Below are positions 1-5,778 of a stretch of DNA of 6,909 nt, one piece after another. Source of the stretch: Christensenella sp. UBA1260 (GTDB lineage Bacteria > Bacillota > Clostridia > Christensenellales > CAG-917); the NCBI GenBank assembly GCA_002308155.1, contig DBVQ01000071.1:5404-12312 (forward strand), written 5' to 3'. A program made the translations under genes and the position numbers. A model generated the notes under the pieces. It made no database searches. It was not told where the DNA came from and was given only the letters and a program-made list of their open reading frames with translations. Position 1 is the stretch's first letter, and every line of letters begins with the position of its first letter.

Positions 1-552
1 CTGGCAAATGGGGGCAACCATCAAGGCGTCGTGGCATCCGTCACGGATTTTGAATACTGCGGCATTGACGACATCCTCGCTGTTGCCAAAGAGAAAAACG
101 AGCCTGCTCTCATCGTCATACTTGACGGCATCACCGACCCGCACAACCTTGGCGCAATAATACGTAGCGCAGAGTGCTTTGGTGCGCACGGCATCATCAT
201 CCCAAAACATCGCAGCGTCACTGTCAACGATACAGTCGTCAAAGTGGCGTCTGGCGCAACCGAGCATATACTCGTTGCAAAGGTCACAAACATCAACGAC
301 GCCATCCGTGAACTCAAAGAATTGGGCGTGTGGATTTATGCCACTGATTTTGATGGAGATGACCCAAAAACCGTAAATCTAACAGGAGATATTGCCCTCG
401 TGATAGGCTCAGAGGGCGAAGGCATACACCGCTTGACAAAAGACCTTTCGGATGGTGTCCTCACTATCCCGCAATACGGCAAAGTCAACAGTTTGAACGC
501 TTCCGTAGCAGCTGGCATAGTACTCTACGAAGCTGTCCGTCAACGCAGGTAA
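1..552 (+). CDS. rlmB: 23S rRNA 2'-O-methyltransferase, SpoU/TrmH family (3' part)
   Basis: Frame 1 is open from the first base to TAA at 550-552, so the gene starts upstream and 183 codons are visible. The fragment begins at an NHQGVVA stretch, which in RlmB/YacO joins the N-terminal L30e-like RNA-binding domain to the catalytic domain; the missing part should be roughly 60-80 residues. All three SpoU motifs are present: DPHNLGAIIRSA (Asn at 145-147, catalytic-type Arg at 163-165), IGSEGEG (about 403-423), and PQYGKVNSLNASVA (about 469-510). These form the SAM-binding trefoil knot. Family knowledge: these enzymes 2'-O-methylate a ribose in 23S rRNA (G2251 in E. coli). Being followed by a SigH-like gene matches the conserved Firmicutes rlmB-(yacP)-sigH order, which favours RlmB over other SpoU paralogues. 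A GTG at 31 could be misread as a start, but the conserved frame continues upstream of it. Confidence 0.93.
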   Translation: MANGGNHQGVVASVTDFEYCGIDDILAVAKEKNEPALIVILDGITDPHNLGAIIRSAECFGAHGIIIPKHRSVTVNDTVVKVASGATEHILVAKVTNINDAIRELKELGVWIYATDFDGDDPKTVNLTGDIALVIGSEGEGIHRLTKDLSDGVLTIPQYGKVNSLNASVAAGIVLYEAVRQRR

Positions 553-557
553 AAACC

Positions 558-641
558 GCGCGAGGAAGCGCCTGACTTTGTCAGATTTGCGTGCACTTGC
601 ACACCGTGTACGCTTTGTACACTGGGTGGCTCTTGTGCACA
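558..641. repeat. Cluster of short perfect inverted repeats
   Basis: Between rlmB and the sigma gene there are closely packed dyads: GCGC at 558-561/568-571; CTGAC-TTT-GTCAG at 572-584; GTGCA-CT-TGCAC at 591-602; GTGTAC-GCTTT-GTACAC at 606-622, which can extend outward through CACC (602-605) and GGTG (625-628) across a 2-nt bulge; and the palindrome TGTGCACA at 634-641. None is directly followed by a T-run, so these are not classical terminators. They could fold as successive hairpins in an rlmB-sigH read-through transcript or act as protein sites. No function is recognised. T-rich sequence at 671-690 follows about 30 bases later. Confidence 0.55.
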
Positions 642-725
642 TCTTCCGCGTCATCCATCTCCCTCACACGGTTTTTGATTTTTATATTTTTGATATGGAA
701 AAATAAAAATATAACCAAACAAAAT

Positions 726-1283
726 ATGATTGCCGAAGAAGAATTAAACTTAATAAAACTTGCCAAAGCCGGAGACGAGGCGGCGAGAGACGAGATTTTG
801 CTTGAATATGGCAAGCTCGTCCGCACTATTGCGCGCTCAATTGAGATCGTCAATCTTGACCTTGACTATGATGATTTGTTTCAAGTGGGCAATATTGGGC
901 TTCTCAGGGCAATCAGTTCCTACCGCGAGGATTCAAGCGCAACCTTCAAGACGTACGCGTCGCGCTGCATACGCAATGCAATAATTGACGAGCTCCGCAA
1001 AAAGTCCCCCATCTCCACCGTATCAATCGGCGACGAGCCGCTCGTGGACAAAATCCCGTCCCCTATTGACCCGGAAAAGGACTATATTGACAAGGAAAAC
1101 GCCTCTCTCTTGTTTGACGCAATCCGCTCCACCCTCTCGGAAGCAGAGTTTGAAGTGCTCAGGTTCTATCTTGACGGACTCTCCTATCAAGAGATTTCGC
1201 AAAAGCTGGATATTGAAAAAAAGAAAGTTGACAACACAATTTACGCCATAAAGAAAAAGACCAAAAAGTTGTTTGACAAATGA
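726..1283 (+). CDS. sigH: SigH-like sigma-70 family RNA polymerase sigma factor
   Basis: A 185-residue sigma factor with region 2 and region 4 and no region 1.1 or 3. The N-terminus (LIKLAKAGDEAARDEILLEY) matches the usual start of region 2.1. The -10 recognition/core-binding part contains DDLFQVGNIGLLRAI and the TFKTYASRCIRNAIIDELRK stretch. Region 4 reads LSEAEFEVLRFYLDGLSYQEI followed by VDNTIYAIKKK, where SigH has VDNALQRVKRK. Lying just after rlmB, the place of sigH in B. subtilis, supports SigH-like. The frame is open up to a GTG at 591, but those 45 codons run through the inverted-repeat cluster and AT-rich leader and resemble no sigma domain, so ATG 726 is preferred; no good Shine-Dalgarno precedes it. 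Family role: SigH drives transition-state and early sporulation genes. Whether this organism sporulates cannot be seen, so the target regulon is open. Confidence 0.85.
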   Translation: MIAEEELNLIKLAKAGDEAARDEILLEYGKLVRTIARSIEIVNLDLDYDDLFQVGNIGLLRAISSYREDSSATFKTYASRCIRNAIIDELRKKSPISTVSIGDEPLVDKIPSPIDPEKDYIDKENASLLFDAIRSTLSEAEFEVLRFYLDGLSYQEISQKLDIEKKKVDNTIYAIKKKTKKLFDK

Positions 1284-1305
1284 GCGTAAACCAAAAATCG
1301 CAGAC

Positions 1306-1340
1306 AAATTTGCACTTTGTGTGCAAATTTTTTTATTTTT
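1306..1340 (+). terminator. Intrinsic terminator of the sigma factor gene
   Basis: Perfect 10-bp stem AAATTTGCAC (1306-1315) / GTGCAAATTT (1321-1330) with a 5-nt TTTGT loop, running directly into a T-rich tract to 1340. It lies 22 bases after the sigma gene stop, so the sigma gene and the downstream operon should be separate transcripts. Confidence 0.92.
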
Positions 1341-1342
1341 CT

Positions 1343-1371
1343 TTGACTTTGCGCCCGCACGCCTATATAAT
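1343..1371 (+). promoter_or_regulatory. Sigma-A promoter of the partner-switch operon
   Basis: TTGACT (1343-1348), an exact 17-bp spacer, and TATAAT (1366-1371): one mismatch from the vegetative consensus. It sits just after the preceding terminator and about 30 bases before the ATG at 1401, giving a leader of about 20-25 nt. No SigH-type (AGGAAWT/GAATT) elements were seen here. Confidence 0.88.
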
Positions 1372-1400
1372 GGAACTATCAATTTCAAGAAGCGTGCACT

Positions 1401-3599
1401 ATGGCAAAAAAACGAGTTTTTAAAAACAGTCTTACTTTGAATATCGTCATCGCAACAACTTTGTTGCTTATTGTCTTTGGTATAATCGTGGCGGCAATCG
1501 GCTATACCAAGTTTAACGAGACTTTGACCGAGCGCTACAATGACGCCGCCTACACGACAGCCGTAAGCACACGCCAATTTATTTCCGGCGAAGACGTTGA
1601 ATATTATTTTGCTGCAGGCAAAGCAATCTATGACGAGCACGGCAAAGAGATCTACAATGAATACTATGCCCAATACGGCGACGCCCTCAAAAAAGACAAG
1701 AATATTTGGAAACAATACGTCGCTGCCGTTGAAAACTATTTGCCAAACGACGCACCTGAATACAGAAGGGACAAATATCGCAGCATAAAGGCAAATCTTC
1801 AAGCGTTCTGCGAAAACCAAGAAGTTGCAATCCTCTATATCGTCATCCCAATTTCAGATGATTACTCGTATTATTGCTCAGTCGTTGACTGCGTCAACGC
1901 CACTTATCTCCCATACAACGAGTGGGTTTTGGGTGAAAACGGCGAATCGCAAAAACACCCTGCAGACAGCGAATACAACAAAATCTACAAAGATATTATG
2001 ACGAATGGGCTTGAAAGAGCCACCGTCGCTGTCAAAAAACCTTCCAACGGCGCAACTCCGTATATCAACTCTCTCGTTCCTATCTACAAAGGCGAGGGCG
2101 CAAACAAGGAAGTCGTTGGCATTATCGTCGTACAACAGACGATGACGTTGCTCAATCAGTGGGGCATCTCATATACGGTCCTCATTGCGATGACGACCCT
2201 CATTCTTTCGGTCGTGTCCGTGTTTGCCTACATCCTTCTTGTCAGAAAACAGTTTATCACGCCAATCCGCACGATTATGGCAGAGGCGCAACGTTTCGCC
2301 GCCGAAAACAGCGAGCCCGAAACGCCTCTTGACGACAGCATAAGCCGAATTGAAGAAATCTCCAGTTTGTCGCAGGCTATCGGCGAGATGGAATACGCCA
2401 CGCTCCAATATATGGACACAATCTCACAGGCGGCTTCGGACAAGCAAAGAATAGTATCCGAGTTGCAGATTGCTCAACAAATCCAAGCGGCTTCTTTGCC
2501 GTCCAACTTCCCTGCTTTTCCAAACAGACGCGAGTTTGACCTTTATGCATCTATGCGTCCGGCAAAACAAGTCGGCGGAGATTTTTATGACTTCTTCCTC
2601 ATTGACGACGACCACCTTGCTCTCGTCATCGCAGACGTAAGTGGCAAGGGCATCCCTGCATCACTCTTTATGATGGTCACAAAAATCCTCATAAACGAGC
2701 GCGCATTGTCGGGCGGCTCTCCTGCAAATATTTTGGAAATGGTCAACAAGCGCATCTGTCAACACAACGAGGCAGAGATGTTTGTCACCGTGTGGCTCGG
2801 CATACTTGAAATCTCAACGGGCAAACTCACAGCCGCCAACGCAGGCCACGACAACCCTGCCGTGTCAAGAAACGGCAAGTTTGAGTTTGTCAAGTCAAAA
2901 CGCGGCCTTGTCATCGGCGCAATGGAAGACGCAAAATACACCGACTTTGAGATTGACCTCTCAAAGGGCGACAAACTCTTCCTGTTTACTGACGGCGTAC
3001 CGGAAGCAACTGACCCATACGGCACAATGCTCACACTTCCAAGAACATTGCAAGTGCTCAACGACAACGCTGACAAATCTCCAAAGGAGATTCTTGACAG
3101 CATCAACGACGTTGTTGAAAAGTTCATGGGCGATGCCCCAAGATTTGACGATACAACAATGCTCTGCGTGGAGTATTTGGGCACGGGCGAACAGACGTCG
3201 CGCAGAATCTCCTTCAAAGCAGAGATGGAAAACTTGCCAAAGGTCAACACGTTTGTGACGAGTTTCTTGCAAGACAAAGAAGTCTCAAAGAAGGCCATCA
3301 ACCAACTCCTCCTTGCAATTGAAGAGATATTTGCCAACATCGTCAATTACGCCTATCCTGACGGCAAAGGCGATGTCAATGTGATTACATCCATAAAAGA
3401 CAACATCTTGAAGATCACTTTCAAGGACAAGGGCGTTGCTTATAATCCGCTTGAAAGAAATGATCCGGACGTGTCTTTGGACCTCAATGAACGCAAGGAA
3501 GGCGGGCTTGGCGTGTTTATCACAAAGAAGCTCGTTGACAACATAAACTATGAGCGCAAAAACGATCAAAACATATTAACATTGGAGAAAAAGCTGTGA
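1401..3599 (+). CDS. Membrane sensor serine phosphatase (SpoIIE/RsbU type) fused to an RsbW-like ATPase domain
   Basis: 732 residues. A membrane segment at about 13-34 and another at about 256-281 bracket a 220-residue extracytoplasmic sensor region that looks Cache-like (inferred from layout, no motif assigned). A HAMP-like linker (about 282-340) and a helical stretch lead to a SpoIIE-type PP2C domain (about 375-593) with GGDFYD (392-397), ADVSGKGIPAS (411-421), NAGHDNPA (480-487), FTDGVPEA (529-536) and RFDDTT (581-586); the metal-binding Asp residues D394, D412, D531 and D584 are kept. The C-terminal 130 residues form a GHKL ATPase like RsbW/SpoIIAB: N-box with E642 and N646, a D676-x-G678 box, and GGLG at 701-704. 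Known RsbU-type phosphatases dephosphorylate STAS antagonists, while RsbW-type domains phosphorylate them and bind sigma factors. The two opposing activities in one chain are striking; whether both are active is inference. A STAS partner is encoded two genes downstream. The start is ATG 1401, with only a weak ribosome site. Confidence 0.93.
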   Translation: MAKKRVFKNSLTLNIVIATTLLLIVFGIIVAAIGYTKFNETLTERYNDAAYTTAVSTRQFISGEDVEYYFAAGKAIYDEHGKEIYNEYYAQYGDALKKDKNIWKQYVAAVENYLPNDAPEYRRDKYRSIKANLQAFCENQEVAILYIVIPISDDYSYYCSVVDCVNATYLPYNEWVLGENGESQKHPADSEYNKIYKDIMTNGLERATVAVKKPSNGATPYINSLVPIYKGEGANKEVVGIIVVQQTMTLLNQWGISYTVLIAMTTLILSVVSVFAYILLVRKQFITPIRTIMAEAQRFAAENSEPETPLDDSISRIEEISSLSQAIGEMEYATLQYMDTISQAASDKQRIVSELQIAQQIQAASLPSNFPAFPNRREFDLYASMRPAKQVGGDFYDFFLIDDDHLALVIADVSGKGIPASLFMMVTKILINERALSGGSPANILEMVNKRICQHNEAEMFVTVWLGILEISTGKLTAANAGHDNPAVSRNGKFEFVKSKRGLVIGAMEDAKYTDFEIDLSKGDKLFLFTDGVPEATDPYGTMLTLPRTLQVLNDNADKSPKEILDSINDVVEKFMGDAPRFDDTTMLCVEYLGTGEQTSRRISFKAEMENLPKVNTFVTSFLQDKEVSKKAINQLLLAIEEIFANIVNYAYPDGKGDVNVITSIKDNILKITFKDKGVAYNPLERNDPDVSLDLNERKEGGLGVFITKKLVDNINYERKNDQNILTLEKKL
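3584..3598 (+). promoter_or_regulatory. Ribosome binding site fixing the GTG start of the HD gene
   Basis: GGAG at 3584-3587 lies 8 bases before GTG 3596-3598, which overlaps the upstream TGA (3597-3599) as GTGA. This supports the GTG start and translational coupling to the phosphatase gene. Confidence 0.8.
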
Positions 3600-4165
3600 C
3601 AAGACTTGAAGAAGCGGTTGGTTTTGCAACAAAAATGCACGCAGGGCAAAAGAGAAAACTCACACTTCTGCCCTATATTCTCCACCCGTTGGAAGTGGCG
3701 GTTATTGTAGGGACAATAACAGACGACGAAGACATCATGATTGCCGCCCTGCTCCACGACGTGATTGAAGACACCCCTGCAACCGAAGAGGACGTTGAAA
3801 ATATGTTCGGCGCACGCGTGCTCTCAATCGTGAAAGGAGAAACCGAAAACAAATACAGAGATCTCCCCGCCGCATCCACTTGGAAGCGCAGAAAGGAAGA
3901 ATCTTTGCAGGTGCTCAGAGAATCGCCGATTGAAGTCAAGATTTTGTGGCTGGCGGACAAACTCTCAAACATTCGCGCTATGGCGGAAAAGTATATGAAA
4001 ATCGGCGACGGCATATTTGACGCCTTCCACGAAAAGCGCAAGAGCGAACATGAATGGTACTACCGCACCATTCTTGACATTTTGAAAGACGATTTGGGCG
4101 ACACGTTTGCCTATAAAGAATGCGAAAGACTTATAAACCTCGTGTTTGAAGGAGATAAACAATGA
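3596..4165 (+). CDS. HD-domain alarmone hydrolase, MESH1/SpoT-hydrolase-like
   Basis: 189 residues, essentially one HD domain with no synthetase, TGS or ACT domain, the size of stand-alone small alarmone hydrolases. The signature positions line up with the Rel/SpoT/MESH1 hydrolase: H15-x-GQ-x-RK followed by PYILHPLEVA (H30), LLHDVIEDT (metal ligands H54 and D55, catalytic-type E58 and D59), and LADKLSNI (D121, N125). Family knowledge: such enzymes use Mn2+ to remove the 3'-pyrophosphate of (p)ppGpp; MESH1 can also act on NADPH. Hydrolysis here is inferred from residues only. It is cytosolic by sequence (no signal or membrane segment). The gene begins inside the phosphatase stop codon and ends in a 4-bp ATGA overlap with the STAS-kinase gene, so all three are probably made together. 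It could instead be an HD phosphohydrolase for another nucleotide. Confidence 0.82.
   Translation: MTRLEEAVGFATKMHAGQKRKLTLLPYILHPLEVAVIVGTITDDEDIMIAALLHDVIEDTPATEEDVENMFGARVLSIVKGETENKYRDLPAASTWKRRKEESLQVLRESPIEVKILWLADKLSNIRAMAEKYMKIGDGIFDAFHEKRKSEHEWYYRTILDILKDDLGDTFAYKECERLINLVFEGDKQ
4151..4164 (+). promoter_or_regulatory. Ribosome binding site of the STAS-kinase gene
   Basis: GGAG at 4151-4154, 7 bases before ATG 4162, inside the last codons of the HD gene. The start overlaps the previous stop as ATGA (4162-4165), which indicates translational coupling. Confidence 0.82.
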
Positions 4166-5334
4166 ACTACAACCAACATGGCAACACCTTAACAATCTAT
4201 TTGGAAGGAAGAATCGACTCCAACAACGCAGAAAATGTTGCAAGCGAAATCAACGAAATCGTGGGTAGCTCTGATCATGCAAACGTCGTGCTTGACCTCA
4301 AAAAACTCGAGTACATTTCATCTGCAGGGCTCAGAATCGTGCTTCGCTTGAGAAAGGCAAACCCGACACTCAAACTCATCAACGTCACAAGCGACGTCTA
4401 TGAAATCTTTGACATGACGGGCTTCACTGAGATGATGCCGATTGAAAAGGCTTATCGTGAAATTTCCGTGGACGGATGCGAAGTTATCGGCGAAGGTGCA
4501 AACGGCAAAGTGTATCGCATTGACAAGGAGACAATCGTCAAAGTTTACACCAACCCGGACAGCTTGGACGAAATCCGCCGTGAGCGCGACCTTGCCAAAA
4601 AGGCGTTTGTGCTTGGCATCAACACTGCAATATCCTATGATATCGCTCAAATCGGCAACTGCTACGGCACGGTGTTTGAGCTTTTGAACGCAAAATCCCT
4701 TGCCGCTTGTATCGCAAACGACCCAGAACACATTGATCACTACATTGACCTCTATGTTGATTTGCTAAAAAAAATCCACTCAACTGTCGTCAAGGACGGC
4801 GATATGCCTGACATGAAAGAGCTCGCTCTCAGCTGGGTAGGCATTGCAAAGACATATCTTGACGAAGACAGCGGCAACAAACTCGAGGCACTTGTTCAAG
4901 CAGTGCCAAAGTGCAACAACGTGATTCACGGCGACTATCACTTGAAAAACGTCATGATTCAAAACGACGAAGCACTTCTCATTGATATGGACACACTCTG
5001 CGTCGGCAACCCTGTGTTTGAGTTTGGTTCTGTGTTCAATGCATACATAGGCTTCCACGCACAAGACCTTCAACACGCAGGCGAGTTTTTGGGCATCACG
5101 GCAGACACATCATTTGAAGTATGGCACAAGACGCTCGTCAAATACTTTGGCACAACAGACGAGAAAAAACTTGAAGCAATCGCCAAAAAAGCAAAGGTCA
5201 TCGGCTATATCAGACTTTTGCAACGTGCTGTCCGCCGCACTCTTCACAATGGCGAGGATCACTCTGCGAGCATCGTGTTCTACAAAAAAGAGTTGACAAA
5301 GCTGGTAAACGAGGTTGATTCATTGGCATTATAA
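4162..5334 (+). CDS. STAS domain (anti-sigma antagonist type) fused to an APH-like kinase
   Basis: 390 residues. Residues 1 to about 98 are a STAS domain: NTLTIYLEGRID opening strand, VVLDLKKLEYISSAGLRIVL, and a DMTGF end motif. S54 (4321-4323) aligns with the serine phosphorylated in SpoIIAA/RsbV; the preceding Asp of the classical DS-x-G motif is Ser here. From about 105 onward comes a kinase fold of the aminoglycoside-phosphotransferase superfamily: glycine-rich GEGANGKVY (110-118), IVKVY lysine K127, catalytic loop HGDYHLKNVM (256-265, D258 and N263), and metal motif IDMDT (D275, D277). It resembles the APH-like paralogue family defined by TIGR02172; that assignment is from memory of motifs, not a search. 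The kinase substrate is unknown: a small molecule, a protein, or the attached STAS domain. The last gene of the coupled operon, it is the likely substrate of the phosphatase/ATPase protein encoded first (inference). A terminator follows 6 bases after the stop. Confidence 0.9.
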   Translation: MNYNQHGNTLTIYLEGRIDSNNAENVASEINEIVGSSDHANVVLDLKKLEYISSAGLRIVLRLRKANPTLKLINVTSDVYEIFDMTGFTEMMPIEKAYREISVDGCEVIGEGANGKVYRIDKETIVKVYTNPDSLDEIRRERDLAKKAFVLGINTAISYDIAQIGNCYGTVFELLNAKSLAACIANDPEHIDHYIDLYVDLLKKIHSTVVKDGDMPDMKELALSWVGIAKTYLDEDSGNKLEALVQAVPKCNNVIHGDYHLKNVMIQNDEALLIDMDTLCVGNPVFEFGSVFNAYIGFHAQDLQHAGEFLGITADTSFEVWHKTLVKYFGTTDEKKLEAIAKKAKVIGYIRLLQRAVRRTLHNGEDHSASIVFYKKELTKLVNEVDSLAL

Positions 5335-5340
5335 AAAATT

Positions 5341-5366
5341 AAAACCGCTCATAGAGCGGTTTTTTT
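5341..5366 (+). terminator. Intrinsic terminator of the partner-switch operon
   Basis: AAAACCGCTC (5341-5350), ATA loop, GAGCGGTTTT (5354-5363), then more T to 5366: a perfect 10-bp stem beginning 6 bases after the STAS-kinase stop. Confidence 0.95.
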
Positions 5367-5385
5367 GAACTCAACCACTGGTTCG

Positions 5386-5427
5386 TGTACAAAGCGCATG
5401 ATTTCTGCTACATTCTAAGCAAGGAGG
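5386..5427 (+). promoter_or_regulatory. Candidate promoter and strong Shine-Dalgarno of a lost regulator gene
   Basis: TGTACA (5386-5391), 17-bp spacer, and TACATT (5409-5414) preceded by TG at 5406-5407 (extended -10 form). An AAGGAGG Shine-Dalgarno follows at 5421-5427, 6 bases before ATG 5434. The Shine-Dalgarno is the strongest in the window; the promoter hexamers are imperfect, so the promoter part is tentative. Confidence 0.45.
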
Positions 5428-5433
5428 CAGAAT

Positions 5434-5553
5434 ATGGACCAAATCAAAATCGGAAAGTTTTTGCTTAATTATATATCTTTGTTTACAAACAAAAACGCTG
5501 ACAAGTTTGTCAGCGTTTTAATATTCTTTTCTTCCGCAAAGCGAATCTATTGA
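5434..5553 (+). pseudogene. 5' remnant of an XRE-family regulator gene
   Basis: ATG 5434 after a near-perfect ribosome site opens a 39-codon frame starting MDQIKIGKFL. That opening is the usual N-terminus of many Clostridia XRE/HTH_3 regulators (MDQIKIGKFI followed by a helix-turn-helix), recalled from family knowledge. After about nine residues the similarity stops: the frame continues with no HTH, passes through the 5492-5519 hairpin, and ends at TGA 5551-5553 inside the oppositely oriented XRE gene. The likeliest reading is a gene truncated by deletion or rearrangement, with only its expression signals and first codons left. A real 39-residue peptide cannot be excluded. Confidence 0.55.
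5492..5519. terminator. Terminator of the minus-strand XRE gene, possibly bidirectional
   Basis: AAAACGCTGACA (5492-5503) pairs perfectly with TGTCAGCGTTTT (5508-5519) around an AGTT loop. Read on the minus strand, the stem overlaps the XRE stop codon (5520-5518) and is followed by a T-rich run (complement of 5482-5495). On the plus strand it is followed by TTTTAATATTCTTTT, so it may also stop transcripts from the left. Confidence 0.85.
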
Positions 5554-5724
5554 GACGTCAAATATGTCTGCAATTTTTACAAGATTCTCAAGTGTGGGCT
5601 CAGCTTTTCCGTTTTCGTAGCGAATGTAGGACGGTTGCGCAATACCCAAGCGTTCAGCCATCTGCCTTTGCGTCAAATGGTTGAGTTTTCTCAGTTCAAT
5701 CAAGTTTTTTCTAAACGCTTCCAT
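5518..5724 (-). CDS. Small XRE/Cro-CI-family transcriptional regulator
   Basis: 68 residues from ATG 5724-5722, nearly all one HTH_3 domain: FRKNLIELRKLNHLTQRQMAERLGI, then QPSYIRYENGKAEPTLENL and a final helix IADIFDVSIDSLCG. The turn/recognition helix spans about residues 18-36. There is no ligand or dimer domain beyond the fold, as in small Cro-type repressors. The frame extends 7 codons upstream to a TTG at 5745-5743, but that codon lies at the predicted -10 edge, so ATG 5724 is preferred; a GGGTGG stretch (complement of 5729-5734) is a modest ribosome site. It is transcribed away from the lipoprotein gene, with two matching palindromes in the shared promoter, so it probably represses itself and its divergent neighbour (inference). 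Confidence 0.9.
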   Translation of the reverse strand: MEAFRKNLIELRKLNHLTQRQMAERLGIAQPSYIRYENGKAEPTLENLVKIADIFDVSIDSLCGRKEY

Positions 5725-5744
5725 ATTGCCACCCACTATTGACA

Positions 5745-5750
5745 ATTATA
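5745..5750 (-). promoter_or_regulatory. -10 element of the XRE gene promoter
   Basis: The complement of 5745-5750 reads TATAAT, facing the XRE gene and about 20 bases before its ATG. The -35 is poor (TAGATT, complement of 5769-5774, at 18-bp spacing), so the promoter would be weak or need help. It sits inside the spacer of the plus-strand promoter. Confidence 0.5.
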
Positions 5751-5762
5751 GCCAACCGCTAT
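5748..5762. promoter_or_regulatory. Predicted XRE operator 1 (ATAGC-N5-GCTAT)
   Basis: ATAGC (5748-5752), CAACC, GCTAT (5758-5762). The dyad lies between the -35 and -10 of the plus-strand promoter, touching its -10, and overlaps the minus-strand -10. A bound dimer would block both promoters. Confidence 0.72.
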
Positions 5763-5778
5763 ATAATTAATCTAATTG

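Larger units (their letters stand above)
5739..5767 (+). promoter_or_regulatory. Perfect-consensus sigma-A promoter of the lipoprotein gene
   Basis: TTGACA (5739-5744), 17-bp spacer (5745-5761), TATAAT (5762-5767). Both hexamers and the spacing are exact consensus. The predicted start near 5774 gives a leader of about 45 nt that contains the second operator copy. A promoter this strong on a neighbour of a repressor gene suggests tight repression. Confidence 0.93.

Noticed and set aside
671..715. Possible promoter for the sigma gene in the AT-rich leader
   Set aside because: TTGATT/TTGATA-like and TATAAC-like hexamers occur, but none at 16-18 bp spacing.
591..725. 45-codon N-terminal extension of the sigma factor from GTG 591
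   Set aside because: It runs through the hairpin cluster and T/A-rich leader, matches no sigma region, and the standard region 2 start coincides with ATG 726.
589..1400. Shared 9-mer GCGTGCACT at 589-597 and 1392-1400
   Set aside because: Only two copies of a short, partly palindromic word in different contexts; likely chance.
1023..1820. 265-codon open frame on the minus strand
   Set aside because: It lies antisense to the sigma gene, its terminator, the operon promoter and the phosphatase start, all well supported; the protein shows no recognisable domain.
2759..3346. 195-codon open frame on the minus strand
   Set aside because: Antisense to the conserved PP2C and GHKL motifs of the phosphatase; low-complexity Ser/Leu-rich translation typical of a shadow frame.
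5373..5383. Palindrome AACCA-C-TGGTT
   Set aside because: Single short dyad with no T-run and no second copy; not enough to call a site.
5739..5745. TTG start at 5745 for the XRE gene (7 extra residues)
   Set aside because: The codon sits at the edge of the predicted -10, upstream of the expected transcription start; ATG 5724 fits the family N-terminus.
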